Assembly (NCBI RefSeq): GCF_017876405.1
Contig: NZ_JAGINW010000001.1
Span: 7,019,203-7,083,202 of the forward strand
Origin: Kibdelosporangium banguiense
Lineage (GTDB): Bacteria > Actinomycetota > Actinomycetes > Mycobacteriales > Pseudonocardiaceae
DNA: 64,000 nt
Direction: 5' to 3'
In this document: piece by piece, positions 17,217 through 25,971 of the stretch
How positions within the stretch are numbered: position 1 is the first letter of the stretch
How the letters are laid out: the number at the start of each line of letters is the position of its first letter
Position numbers and translations under genes: made by a program
The notes under the pieces: model-generated
The model's database searches: none
The model's input: only the letters and a program-made list of their open reading frames with translations
What the model was told of the DNA's origin: nothing

Positions 17217-18584
17217 CTAGCTGGGGAGTTCGCGTAGCACGTTGAGCAATGCCTGCACTGTGCCGCCGAAAGCGTTCTTGGCCGGTGCGCCATAGCCCAC
17301 GATCAGGCCGTGCCTGTCCGGCGACGGGTTCATCCAGCACTTCCTGAGGGTCTCGATGGCCAGGGAATGCCTGCGTGCGACGGACGGAACCTCGGCTTCG
17401 GCTGCTGCGGACAGTGGCAGCGTGAGCTGCAGGCCGGCTGAGATCCCTTCCGGGACAACGCTTTGCGGGAGCGCGGCGACCAGTGTGTCCCTTCTGGACC
17501 GGTACTCCAGGCGGCAGCGGCGGACATGCCGGTCGTACGCCCGGGAGCTGATCATGTCGGCGAGCACGAGCTGGTCGAGCAAAGGCGGGAACGCCCCGCT
17601 CTCGATCAGTGCGGCGACGACCGGTTCGACCAGGCCGCGGGGGAGCACCAGCCAGGCCAGCCGGAGCGACGGCGCCAGGGTCTTGCTCGCGGTCCCGGCG
17701 TAGATCACGCGTTCCGGCGCGAGTGCCTGCAGCGCACCGACTTGCTGACGGTCGTACCGGAACTCGCCGTCGTAATCGTCCTCGATGACCACGGCTCCGG
17801 TCCGTGTCAGCGCGGTCCTGCGTGAGGGTGCCAGGGTGACGCCCATCGGCGCCTGGTGCGCGGGCGTGACGACCACGACCGGGCTGCTCAGCTCCGCGAC
17901 CCGCATGCCGTGTTTGTCAACGGGCACACCGGTGATCCGCTGCCCGGTCGACGCGGCAAGGTCGCGGAACCAGCGGAACGACGGGTCTTCGAAAGCCATT
18001 TCCTTGATACCGATGTCCTGCAAGGCCCGGCCGAGCACAGCCAACGCGTGCGAGAAACCCGCGCAGATCACCATTCGCGCGGGATCCGCCAGCACGCCAC
18101 GGCTACGGCCGAGGTACGCCGACAAAGCCGAACGCAGCACAGAAGATCCGCGCGGTTCGCCGTAACCGAACGTCTCGTTGGGCGTGTGCTGCAGCACACG
18201 CTTGGTCGAAGCCAGCCAAAGGTCGCGCGGGAACAACGAGGAGTCCGGCAGGCCTGCCATCAACGTCCAGCGCCGTTTGGATTCCCTGACATACACGGGA
18301 TTCGGCTGGGACAGCGGTTCGGAGCCCGCAGTGGCGACTCGGGTCGGCGCGCCCTGACTGGTCTGCAGGTAGCCCTCGGCCGCCAGGTCGGAGTACACGC
18401 GCGTGACCGTGCCTCGGGCGACACCAAGGTCATGCGCGAGCGCACGCGTCGACGGCACGATCGCGCCCGGACGCCAACGCCCGTCGCGGATCGCCGTCCG
18501 TACGGCTTTGGCCAGCCCTTGCCTGCCGCTGCCAGGTGTCCAGTCCAGGTGTACGTCGACCGAACTGGACCACTCCGCCGTCAT
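17217..18584 (-). CDS. MocR-family (GntR-aminotransferase) regulator
   Basis: A 455-residue transcription factor with an N-terminal GntR winged helix (IRDGRWRPGAIVPSTRALAHD, then RGTVTRVYSDLAAEGYL) fused to an aminotransferase-like fold-I PLP domain. PLP-site motifs are visible: VVIEDDYDGEFRYD and the Schiff-base lysine in AGTASKTLAPSLRLAW. Family members sense PLP or an amino compound and often control a divergent gene and themselves. The start is the ATG at 18584 with TAAGGTCC upstream; a longer open frame has no support. The divergent neighbour is a secreted subtilase, a possible but unproven target. Confidence 0.9.
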   Translation of the reverse strand: MTAEWSSSVDVHLDWTPGSGRQGLAKAVRTAIRDGRWRPGAIVPSTRALAHDLGVARGTVTRVYSDLAAEGYLQTSQGAPTRVATAGSEPLSQPNPVYVRESKRRWTLMAGLPDSSLFPRDLWLASTKRVLQHTPNETFGYGEPRGSSVLRSALSAYLGRSRGVLADPARMVICAGFSHALAVLGRALQDIGIKEMAFEDPSFRWFRDLAASTGQRITGVPVDKHGMRVAELSSPVVVVTPAHQAPMGVTLAPSRRTALTRTGAVVIEDDYDGEFRYDRQQVGALQALAPERVIYAGTASKTLAPSLRLAWLVLPRGLVEPVVAALIESGAFPPLLDQLVLADMISSRAYDRHVRRCRLEYRSRRDTLVAALPQSVVPEGISAGLQLTLPLSAAAEAEVPSVARRHSLAIETLRKCWMNPSPDRHGLIVGYGAPAKNAFGGTVQALLNVLRELPS

Positions 18585-18697
18585 GAAAATGGACCTTACC
18601 TGTGTACAAGTAGCGGTCACTGGTAATTGGCAAATCACCACCCGCCTGGGCTGAACCGGTAAGCAGTGAAGTTGACCAGTCAGCTCTGGGAGGGTGC

Positions 18698-21600
18698 ATG
18701 CGGCGTTTCCTCGCGATCAGCGTCGTCTTGGCGGCGAGCCTGACCGGACCGCCTGCGTCGGCCGCCCCGGCTGCCGTACCGGCCCAGCCGACGGACATGA
18801 TCACGCTGGTCACCGGCGATCAGGTCCTGCTGGGCGGCGCGGGCGGTGCGACGATCCGCCCGGCGAAGGGCAGGGAACGCGTCCGGTTCCTGACGCAACG
18901 AGACGTCCGGGGCGATGTCCACGTCACGCCGCTCGACGCCATGCCGATGCTGCGATCCGGGCAGTTGGACGCCCGGCTGTTCAACGTCAGCGCACTGCTC
19001 AAGCACGGCTTCGGCGACGCCGCCCGGCCGGATATCCCGCTGATCGTCGGCGGAACGCCTGGTACCCAGACTCTGGCCAGCATCGGCGCGTCCGCGGTGA
19101 CTGTGGCCAAGAACAGCACTTTCTGGAACAGCAGGCAGGCTTCCCGGATCCGGCTGGACGGCCCGGTCCGCGCCACCCTGGACAAGAGCGTCCCGCAGAT
19201 CGGGGCACCTTCGGCCTGGCAGGCCGGGCTGACCGGCAAGGGCACCAAGGTCGCCGTGCTGGACACCGGAATCGACTCGGCACACCCGGATCTGGCCGAC
19301 GCGGTCATCGAGGCGCGCGACTTCAGCAACAGCACGACAGGCCCGGCCGACAAGTACGGTCACGGCACGCACGTGGCCTCGATCGTGACCGGCAAGAACG
19401 ACAAGTACACCGGAGTCGCGCCGGACACCAAGCTGCTCAACGGAAAAGTGCTCGGCGACCGTGGCAACGGCAACGAGTCCAACGTCATCGCCGGGATGCA
19501 GTGGGCCGCGGCCGGTGGCGCCCAGGTGATCAACATGAGCCTGGGCAGTGATTTCCCCAGTGACGGCACCGATATCGTGTCGCAGGCGGTCAACACCCTG
19601 ACCGCGCGGTACGGCTCGCTTTTTGTCGTCGCCTCAGGCAACACAGGCGGCATCGTGGGCCCGCCCGCCGCCGCGGATGCCGCGTTGACGGTGGGCGCGG
19701 TCGACTCCGCGGATGTCCTGGCGCCGTTCTCCAGCCGTGGACCGAGATTCGGTGATGACGCGATCAAGCCGGACATCACCGCGCCCGGCGTGAACATCGT
19801 CGCGGCCAAGGCGAAGGGCAGCTTCCTGGACGGCAAACTGCCCAACGTCGGCGAAAACCACTTTGTGATGTCCGGAACCTCGATGGCGGCACCGCATGTG
19901 GCGGGCGCGGCAGCGATTCTCGCCGGGCAGCACCCGGCTTGGAAGGCCGCGGACCTCAAGGCCGCCTTGATGAACAGCGCCAAGGCACAGCCGAACGTGT
20001 CGGTCTTCGAGCAGGGCGCGGGCCGGGTCGACGTCGCCCAGGCCGTCACCCGGACCGTGCACGCCACTCCAGCCAGTTTCAGCAACGGAATCGTGCAGTG
20101 GCCGCACAACGACGACAAACCGATCAACAACGTCCTGACCTATCACAACACCGGCACGGTCCCGGTCTCGGTGACACCCGTGGTCGATGTGCTCGACCCA
20201 GCCGGAAAGGCCGCGCCTGCGGGAATGTTCACCGTCACCCCGGCGACAGTTGTTGTGCCGCCTGGTGGTCAGGCGCAGGCGACCGTCACGATCGACACCA
20301 CGGTCAACGCCACCGACGGCATCTTCAGCGGTGTTGTCGTCGCAGACGGTGTTCGTACGCCGATTTCGCTGACCCGCGAGGCGGAGAGCTACAACGCCAA
20401 ACTGAACTTCGTCGGGTTCGACGGCAAACCGACCGCCGACTACGCCGTCCGGATCGTCGACTCCACGCAACCCGTTTCCTACCAACGGTATGACGCGTCC
20501 GGGAACCTCACTGTGCGGCTGCCCAAGGGCCGGTACTTCGTGGAAGCCCAGATGCTCGGCGTGGGCCGGCTGATGGCCATCCTGACCGAGCCGGACGTGG
20601 ATCTGAGCGGGGACGTCTCGCTGACGCTGGACGGCCGGGAGGCCAAACCGATCGGGCTGGTCCTCGACCGGGTCAACCAGCAGTCGGCCGAGACCTTCGT
20701 GGAGCTCAGCCGGACCATGTCGTGGGGCGAGCTGACCAGCGCCGTGTACACGTCGTTCGACGATGTGATGGTCCGGCCTTCCAAGTCCGCTCTGCCAGGG
20801 AAGTTCCGGTACTCGGTCGGTGGCAGGTTCGCCGGCGGCAAGGACAGCACCTATCTGTACAACGTCCGGGGCGACGTCGACGGTCATGTTCCCGCCGATC
20901 CGGTGGTGCGGGTCCGGGACAAGGACCTGGTCAGGGTCCGTTCGGTGCATGCCGCGACCAGGCCGGATTCGGTGGGCAACCGTGAGTACATGATCGAGCG
21001 GCCGCTTCCGTACACATTGGACGAACTCTACTCGCCGGGTGTCCCGTGGAGTTCCTCGTTCAGTGAGACGAGGTCCGGCGAGTTCGTGCAGAACATCTTC
21101 ACGAGCGCGCCACGGAGTTTCTCGCACAACGGCACGGAACGGTGGAACCATGGGGTGTTCGGGCCTGATCTGCCGGACAACCCGGGCAGGCCGTTCCGTT
21201 ACGCCAGCAGGCTGGGCGACAGCCTGGTCTTCCAGATCCCGGCGTTCAGCGACTCGGGTGTCGACCGGGAGGGTTTCTCGGCCCATGCCGGCAGCACCAA
21301 GTTGTTCCGCGGCAACGAAGAGATCGGCTCGGCGCCCGGTAGCGGCAGTGGCGTGTACGAAGTTCCCGCCGGGCCGGCGACCTACCGCCTGCACTCCGAG
21401 TCCACTCGGGACAGAGCGTTGAGCAGCAAGATCGTGGTGGACTGGACGTTCCAGTCCGACACGGTCGACGAACCGCATCCGCAGCCGTTGCCGTTGATGG
21501 CCGTACGATTCGCGCCAAGCCTGGACACCGCCGGTAAGGCCTACCGATTCCTGCCCACCATCGTGCCGATCGGTATCAGCACGAACAATCTCAAGACAAC

Positions 21601-21805
21601 GGCATGGCCCACCAGAATCCAGGTCTCGCACGACAAAGGCACGACGTGGCGGCCCGCCCCGCTGATCTCACTAGGCGGCAAGTGGTACACCGTGCTCCTG
21701 CATTCGTGGGCCGCCGAATCGGTCTCGTTGCAGGCTAGCGCCCGCGACACAGCCGGTAACGCCGTGTCACAGACTGTCATCGACGCTTTCCTGCTGAAGG
21801 GCTGA
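18698..21805 (+). CDS. Secreted subtilisin-like serine protease (S8)
   Basis: A 1035-residue exported protease. The signal peptide MRRFLAISVVLAASLTG is followed by an Ala-rich cleavage region near residue 25. A propeptide of about 140 residues precedes the S8 domain, whose triad is clear: Asp in VAVLDTGIDSAHPDL, His in GHGTHVASIV and Ser in MSGTSMAAPHVAGA. After the protease domain come about 580 residues of beta-rich modules, probably for substrate binding or wall association. The ribosome site is GGGAGGG. It is divergent from the MocR gene and its end overlaps the DUF4383 gene by about 29 bases. Confidence 0.93.
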   Translation: MRRFLAISVVLAASLTGPPASAAPAAVPAQPTDMITLVTGDQVLLGGAGGATIRPAKGRERVRFLTQRDVRGDVHVTPLDAMPMLRSGQLDARLFNVSALLKHGFGDAARPDIPLIVGGTPGTQTLASIGASAVTVAKNSTFWNSRQASRIRLDGPVRATLDKSVPQIGAPSAWQAGLTGKGTKVAVLDTGIDSAHPDLADAVIEARDFSNSTTGPADKYGHGTHVASIVTGKNDKYTGVAPDTKLLNGKVLGDRGNGNESNVIAGMQWAAAGGAQVINMSLGSDFPSDGTDIVSQAVNTLTARYGSLFVVASGNTGGIVGPPAAADAALTVGAVDSADVLAPFSSRGPRFGDDAIKPDITAPGVNIVAAKAKGSFLDGKLPNVGENHFVMSGTSMAAPHVAGAAAILAGQHPAWKAADLKAALMNSAKAQPNVSVFEQGAGRVDVAQAVTRTVHATPASFSNGIVQWPHNDDKPINNVLTYHNTGTVPVSVTPVVDVLDPAGKAAPAGMFTVTPATVVVPPGGQAQATVTIDTTVNATDGIFSGVVVADGVRTPISLTREAESYNAKLNFVGFDGKPTADYAVRIVDSTQPVSYQRYDASGNLTVRLPKGRYFVEAQMLGVGRLMAILTEPDVDLSGDVSLTLDGREAKPIGLVLDRVNQQSAETFVELSRTMSWGELTSAVYTSFDDVMVRPSKSALPGKFRYSVGGRFAGGKDSTYLYNVRGDVDGHVPADPVVRVRDKDLVRVRSVHAATRPDSVGNREYMIERPLPYTLDELYSPGVPWSSSFSETRSGEFVQNIFTSAPRSFSHNGTERWNHGVFGPDLPDNPGRPFRYASRLGDSLVFQIPAFSDSGVDREGFSAHAGSTKLFRGNEEIGSAPGSGSGVYEVPAGPATYRLHSESTRDRALSSKIVVDWTFQSDTVDEPHPQPLPLMAVRFAPSLDTAGKAYRFLPTIVPIGISTNNLKTTAWPTRIQVSHDKGTTWRPAPLISLGGKWYTVLLHSWAAESVSLQASARDTAGNAVSQTVIDAFLLKG

Positions 21806-22253
21806 GGCCCATTTTGATCAGGGTCAGGCCGCTGAGCGCGATCATGCCGGTGCCCAGGACCAGGTGCAGCCAGTTGTCGGCATCGTTGACCGGCATGAAG
21901 TTGCCACCGCTGCGCAGGTCGATCAGCATGCCGTAGAGGTACAGCAGCAGGTAGACCAGTCCACCGACGAGGAGGTAACGCCGCGCCCCACGCAACGTGC
22001 GGCCCATCCTCAGGCCCGCCACCCCGAACGCCAGGTGGACGACGTTGTGCAGGACGGAGATCAGGAACACGCCGAGCAGCATCGCGCCCGAGCCCTGCCC
22101 GGCGACAGTGATCTGGCCCAGCCCCGAGGTGATGCCTGGGGTGAATCCGAGCAGCCCGAGCAACAGGAACACCGCACCGACGCCGGCGGCCGCCTGCTGG
22201 CCTGGATGTGGCCGCGGGCGCCTGTGAGCCCTGGCCGGCTGCTCAACCTTCAT
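21777..22253 (-). CDS. DUF4383 membrane protein
   Basis: A 158-residue integral membrane protein with four predicted helices. The segment HNVVHLAFGVAGLRMGR and the final NADNW-type motif (VNDADNWLHLVLGTGMIAL) are typical of DUF4383, a family of unknown function common in actinobacteria. The ATG at 22253 begins with a basic, proline-rich tail before helix 1; the frame is open further upstream but without start signals. It is convergent with and slightly overlaps the subtilase gene. Confidence 0.85.
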   Translation of the reverse strand: MKVEQPARAHRRPRPHPGQQAAAGVGAVFLLLGLLGFTPGITSGLGQITVAGQGSGAMLLGVFLISVLHNVVHLAFGVAGLRMGRTLRGARRYLLVGGLVYLLLYLYGMLIDLRSGGNFMPVNDADNWLHLVLGTGMIALSGLTLIKMGLSPSAGKRR

Positions 22254-22342
22254 GGCTGTGGCGTACCCAGCCCGCACGCAGGTGAACCCGGAAATTTCTG
22301 CAATGGTCCTGCAATCGGGCCGGGGGAGACTTCCTTGTGTCA

Positions 22343-22376
22343 CCGGGGCTCACGCCACCGCAACTGTGAGCCCCGG
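22343..22376. repeat. Perfect 11-bp-stem hairpin in a divergent promoter region
   Basis: CCGGGGCTCAC (22343-22353) pairs exactly with GTGAGCCCCGG (22366-22376) around a 12-base loop. It lies between two divergently transcribed genes, so it is not an ordinary terminator for either. A second dyad, GGGCCGGC/GCCGGCCC with an inner ACCCC/GGGGT, follows at 22392-22433. Confidence 0.6.
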
Positions 22377-22483
22377 CGACTGCTTGTGACAGGGCCGGCG
22401 CCCGCACTACCCCCCAGAGTGGGGTGCCGGCCCGCGCGGCTCGCTACAGTGCCCCGGACAGTCGCAAAAGGATCGGGGTTGCG

Positions 22484-22939
22484 ATGCGGACCGTGGCGCA
22501 GGCGTGGGACAACTGGCTGAAGGCGTTGGAATCGCACGGGTTCGACGCCCGTGGGATGACCAGGCCCAGCGCGTCCGATGAGGACATCCCAGCCGCCGTC
22601 GCCGCTCTGTACCAACTCAGCGACGGCCAGACCGAGTCGTGGCGCAGCGAGCTGCCCGGCGCCACGGACCTGTTCCCAAGCTCCCGGTTCCTGCCGGCCG
22701 CCGAGGCACGGGACCTCTGGCCGGAGTGGGCCGATCTCGGCGTGCCCTTCGCTCTGGACGCCGGTGGTGGCTGCCTCGCGGTCGACCTGGCCGGTCAGGT
22801 GGTCGTGCTCGATCCGGACGAACCACCGCGGGTCGTCGCCCCCGATCTGGTGGCGTACCTCGAGGCGCTCGCGGAGTATCCGCTCGAGATCGAGGACGAC
22901 GAGGGCGACCTGATCTGGGACGCGCCAGGCCTCCGGTAG
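22484..22939 (+). CDS. SMI1/KNR4-like protein
   Basis: A 151-residue protein resembling the SMI1/KNR4 (SUKH) fold: the N-terminal TRPSASDEDIPAAVAALYQLSDGQ matches the family's 'helix-P-ALP-LY-xxDGQ' opening, followed by LFPSSRFLPAAEARDLWPEW and VPFALDAGGGCLAVDLAG. Some SUKH proteins are immunity proteins for polymorphic toxins; others are housekeeping. No toxin gene is adjacent, so the role is open. The ATG at 22484 is chosen for the domain start. Confidence 0.75.
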   Translation: MRTVAQAWDNWLKALESHGFDARGMTRPSASDEDIPAAVAALYQLSDGQTESWRSELPGATDLFPSSRFLPAAEARDLWPEWADLGVPFALDAGGGCLAVDLAGQVVVLDPDEPPRVVAPDLVAYLEALAEYPLEIEDDEGDLIWDAPGLR

Positions 22940-23043
22940 ATCGATCCGCAAAATCGGATTGATAGTCACGATAGACCCGCAGAAGCGGAAAACGCCCGTT
23001 CGGAGGATTCTCTGCGCCTGGGTGCGGACCTAGCGTGGGAACC

Positions 23044-23466
23044 ATGGCTGGTCTGACGGTGACCGGCGCTGTCCAGGCGCCGGGAACCACGGTGTCGATC
23101 ATGGACCTGGACGCCGACGCCCAGGGACCGATGCATGTGCACTACGTGACGCGCAGTTGCGACCGGATGGATCAGGTGCACGGCGTGGTGGTGCACTCGC
23201 TGCTGTCGCGGATCGGGCTGGCCGTGCGGGACGAGCCGAAAATGGACCACCTGATGTTCCTGGTCCTGGTCAGCGGCGAGGACGGGTATCAGGTCGTGCT
23301 GTCGTGGGCGGAGCTCGACCCCGAGTTCGGCGCGTGCTCGGCCGTGCTGGCCACCCGGTACAACGGCTGCCGGCTGGAGCTGCCGACGCTGGTGATGCCG
23401 CGTGACGGCCGGGGGAGCAGGTACGTGCGGCTGGTGTCCCGGCTGCACGTGATGCGGGCTGGGTAG
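23044..23466 (+). CDS. Small molybdopterin-binding-domain-like protein
   Basis: A 140-residue cytoplasmic protein resembling a stripped-down oxidoreductase molybdopterin-binding domain: LTVTGAVQAPGTTVSIMDLD, then VHGVVVHSLLSRIGL and the strand-rich VLVSGEDGYQVVLSWAELDP. The position that carries the Mo-ligating cysteine in sulfite oxidases appears as YVTRSCDRMDQVHG, so one cysteine may be kept. It ends ten bases before the CobW-type gene and is probably co-transcribed with it. The role is unknown; a cofactor-binding function is inference. Confidence 0.6.
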   Translation: MAGLTVTGAVQAPGTTVSIMDLDADAQGPMHVHYVTRSCDRMDQVHGVVVHSLLSRIGLAVRDEPKMDHLMFLVLVSGEDGYQVVLSWAELDPEFGACSAVLATRYNGCRLELPTLVMPRDGRGSRYVRLVSRLHVMRAG

Positions 23467-23476
23467 AGTCTGGCCT

Positions 23477-24508
23477 GTGATTCCGGTTGTGCTGCTCACC
23501 GGCTTCCTGGGCTCGGGCAAGACGACACTGCTCAACCACCTGCTGGCCACCGCGCGCGGCACCCGGATCGGGGTGATCGTCAACGACTTCGGCCAGATCA
23601 ACGTGGACGCGATGAGTGTGGCAGGCCAGGTCGACTCGATGATCTCGCTGGGCAACGGCTGCCTGTGCTGTGTGGCCGACACCTCCGACATGGACGAGAT
23701 GCTCGACCGGCTGGCCGCCGCCCGGCTCGACGTCATCGTGATCGAGGCCAGCGGGCTGGCCGACCCGCAGACGATGGTCCGCAAACTGCTGGCCAGCAAG
23801 GACACCCGGGTCCGATACGGCGGCCTGGTGACGGTGCTGGACGCGGCCGGGTTCCGGGCCACGCATGCCGAACACCCGGAGCTGGCCCGGGCGTTGAAGA
23901 TCGCCGATCTGCTGGTGCTCAACAAGACCGACCAGGCCGCCTCGGTGACCGGGCTGATCGCCGAGATCAGGACGCACAACGGTGACTGCCCGATCGTGCC
24001 TGCCACGCACGGCCGGATCGATCCCGAGCTGCTGTTCGACCGGGCACCGGAGCTGCCGGTGGCCCGCCAGCTGTCGTTCGACGACCTCGTCGACCATTCC
24101 GATCACGCGCACGCGGTCTACCAGACGGTCACGTTCACCGCCGAAGAACCCATGCATCCGGTTCTGCTGATGGATTTCCTCGACAACCAGCCGGCCGGGC
24201 TCTACCGGATGAAGGGTTTTGTCCACTTCGGACTTCCCGGCCACACCGACCGGTTCGGCCTGCAGACGGTCGGCAACTACCTGCGGTTCCACCGTTCACC
24301 GTGGCCACGCGGGCAGAAGCCGTTGACACAGCTTGTGCTGATCGGCAAGGACATCGACGAGACCGCCGTGGACTGGCTGCGGGCCTGTGTCCAGACCGGC
24401 CCCGTCGACGCCGACGACATGCTGTGGATCACGCGTTACTCGGACTCAGTGGACGCCTTTCATGAGCCGGCGGAGCAGTGGGCTGAGCGCGAAGAGGACG
24501 ACGCCTAG
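23477..24508 (+). CDS. CobW/P47K-family GTPase (metallochaperone)
   Basis: A 343-residue G3E GTPase. The P-loop is TGFLGSGKTTLLNHLL, the metal-binding motif is GNGCLCC (the family CxCC signature), the switch region is VIVIEASGLADPQ, and the base-recognition motif is NKTD. The C-terminal CobW_C domain follows from about residue 225. These proteins deliver zinc or other metals to target enzymes. It starts at a GTG ten bases after the small molybdopterin-like gene. Its 3' end overlaps the convergent POT transporter by about 63 bases. Confidence 0.92.
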   Translation: MIPVVLLTGFLGSGKTTLLNHLLATARGTRIGVIVNDFGQINVDAMSVAGQVDSMISLGNGCLCCVADTSDMDEMLDRLAAARLDVIVIEASGLADPQTMVRKLLASKDTRVRYGGLVTVLDAAGFRATHAEHPELARALKIADLLVLNKTDQAASVTGLIAEIRTHNGDCPIVPATHGRIDPELLFDRAPELPVARQLSFDDLVDHSDHAHAVYQTVTFTAEEPMHPVLLMDFLDNQPAGLYRMKGFVHFGLPGHTDRFGLQTVGNYLRFHRSPWPRGQKPLTQLVLIGKDIDETAVDWLRACVQTGPVDADDMLWITRYSDSVDAFHEPAEQWAEREEDDA

Positions 24509-25906
24509 CACGATCGCCGCCGCGCCGAGGATGCCGAAGTACGCGGGCTCGTTGTCCGGGCTGTAGTACGCGGCGAGCTCACCCGCGACGGACGAACCCA
24601 GCGCGATCGACAGGTAGAACAACGCGACCATCTGCGCGCCGAACGCCTTGGGCGCGAGTTTCGTGCTCGCGGACAGGCCGACCGGCGACAGGCACATCTC
24701 GGCGATCGCGAACACCAGCAGGATCAACGCCAGCAGCAGCGGGTTCACCGCCGCGCCGGCACTGGTGGCACTGATCGCGACCATCAGCAGGAACGCCACG
24801 CCCATCCCGGCGACCCCGAGTGAGAACTTCACCGTCGTACTCGGCTGGCGTTCGCCGAGCTTGGTCCACAGGTACGCGAACAGCGGCGCGAGGATGATCA
24901 CGCACGCGGGTTCGACGGAGTTGAACACCGCAGGCGGGATGTGGAAACCGAGCGCGTCCAGGTTCACCCGCGTGTCGGCGTAGATCGGCAGCACGGTGAA
25001 CTGCTGCTGGAACAGGGCCCAGAACCCGAAGCTCACGATGAACAACGGGATGAACGCGAACACCCGGCTGCGCTCCACCGAGGTGATCTTGCGGCTGCCC
25101 AGGATGATCGCGAAATAGACGATCGTCGCCGCGAGAACCACCCACGTGACGACCGTCGGCAGGTTGTCCGTCGTCACCGCGCCGCTGACCACCAGCACGG
25201 CTATGACGACCACGCCCACCGCGATCAGCGCGAGCGAACGCAGCCGCGCCGCACCGGTCAGTGGGTTGGGCACCACGCGAGCGTCCTGCCCGAGGTTGCG
25301 CCGCCCGAGCACGTACTGCACAAGCCCGGCTGCCATGCCGACCGCAGCGGCACCGAAGCCGAGGTGGAAGCCGACGGACGTCTGCAGCCAACCGGTCACG
25401 ATCGGCCCGAACATAGCCCCGATGTTCACACCCATGTAGAACAGCGAGAATCCGGCGTCCCGGCGTTCGTCGCCGTCCGGGTACAGCGTTCCGACCAGGG
25501 CCGACACATTCGACTTCAGCCCGCCCGTGCCGATGATCACCAGCAACAGGCCGACGGCCACCCCGGTCAGGCCCGGGATCAGGGCCAGCGCGATGTGCCC
25601 GAACATGATGAACAGGCCGCCGAAGAACACCGTGCGTTCCGCGCCGAGCAGCCGGTCGGCGACCCACGCTCCACCGACCGACGCCAGATACACCAGCCCG
25701 CCGTACGCCCCGACCAGCCCGGCCGCCGTGGCCTGGGACAACCCCAGCCCGCCCTCGGTGGCGCTGTAGTACAGGTAGTACGCGAGGATCGCCTGCATCC
25801 CGTAGAAGGAGAACCGTTCCCACATCTCGGTACCGAACAGGTTCGCCAGTGCCCGAGGGTGCCCGAAAAATCCGCGTTGTGATGTTTCAGTAACCGGCTT
25901 AGTCAC
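24446..25906 (-). CDS. POT-family peptide/proton symporter
   Basis: A 486-residue transporter with about fourteen hydrophobic segments. The signature GTEMWERFSFYGMQAILAYYL is the POT ExxERFxxYG motif in the first helix, needed for proton coupling, and FYMGVNIGAMFGPIVTGWL is the second POT signature. It takes up di- and tripeptides with protons. The start is a GTG at 25906, giving 65 bases to the divergent RecD2 gene. Closest relatives are DtpT/DtpD-like proteins. Confidence 0.93.
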   Translation of the reverse strand: MTKPVTETSQRGFFGHPRALANLFGTEMWERFSFYGMQAILAYYLYYSATEGGLGLSQATAAGLVGAYGGLVYLASVGGAWVADRLLGAERTVFFGGLFIMFGHIALALIPGLTGVAVGLLLVIIGTGGLKSNVSALVGTLYPDGDERRDAGFSLFYMGVNIGAMFGPIVTGWLQTSVGFHLGFGAAAVGMAAGLVQYVLGRRNLGQDARVVPNPLTGAARLRSLALIAVGVVVIAVLVVSGAVTTDNLPTVVTWVVLAATIVYFAIILGSRKITSVERSRVFAFIPLFIVSFGFWALFQQQFTVLPIYADTRVNLDALGFHIPPAVFNSVEPACVIILAPLFAYLWTKLGERQPSTTVKFSLGVAGMGVAFLLMVAISATSAGAAVNPLLLALILLVFAIAEMCLSPVGLSASTKLAPKAFGAQMVALFYLSIALGSSVAGELAAYYSPDNEPAYFGILGAAAIVLGVVLFALSPLLRRLMKGVH

Positions 25907-25971
25907 GTTAGGTCACGATACGCCGAACGGGGTAACCCGGCTGATCGGTGTCCTTGTGATATTGCTTTGGC

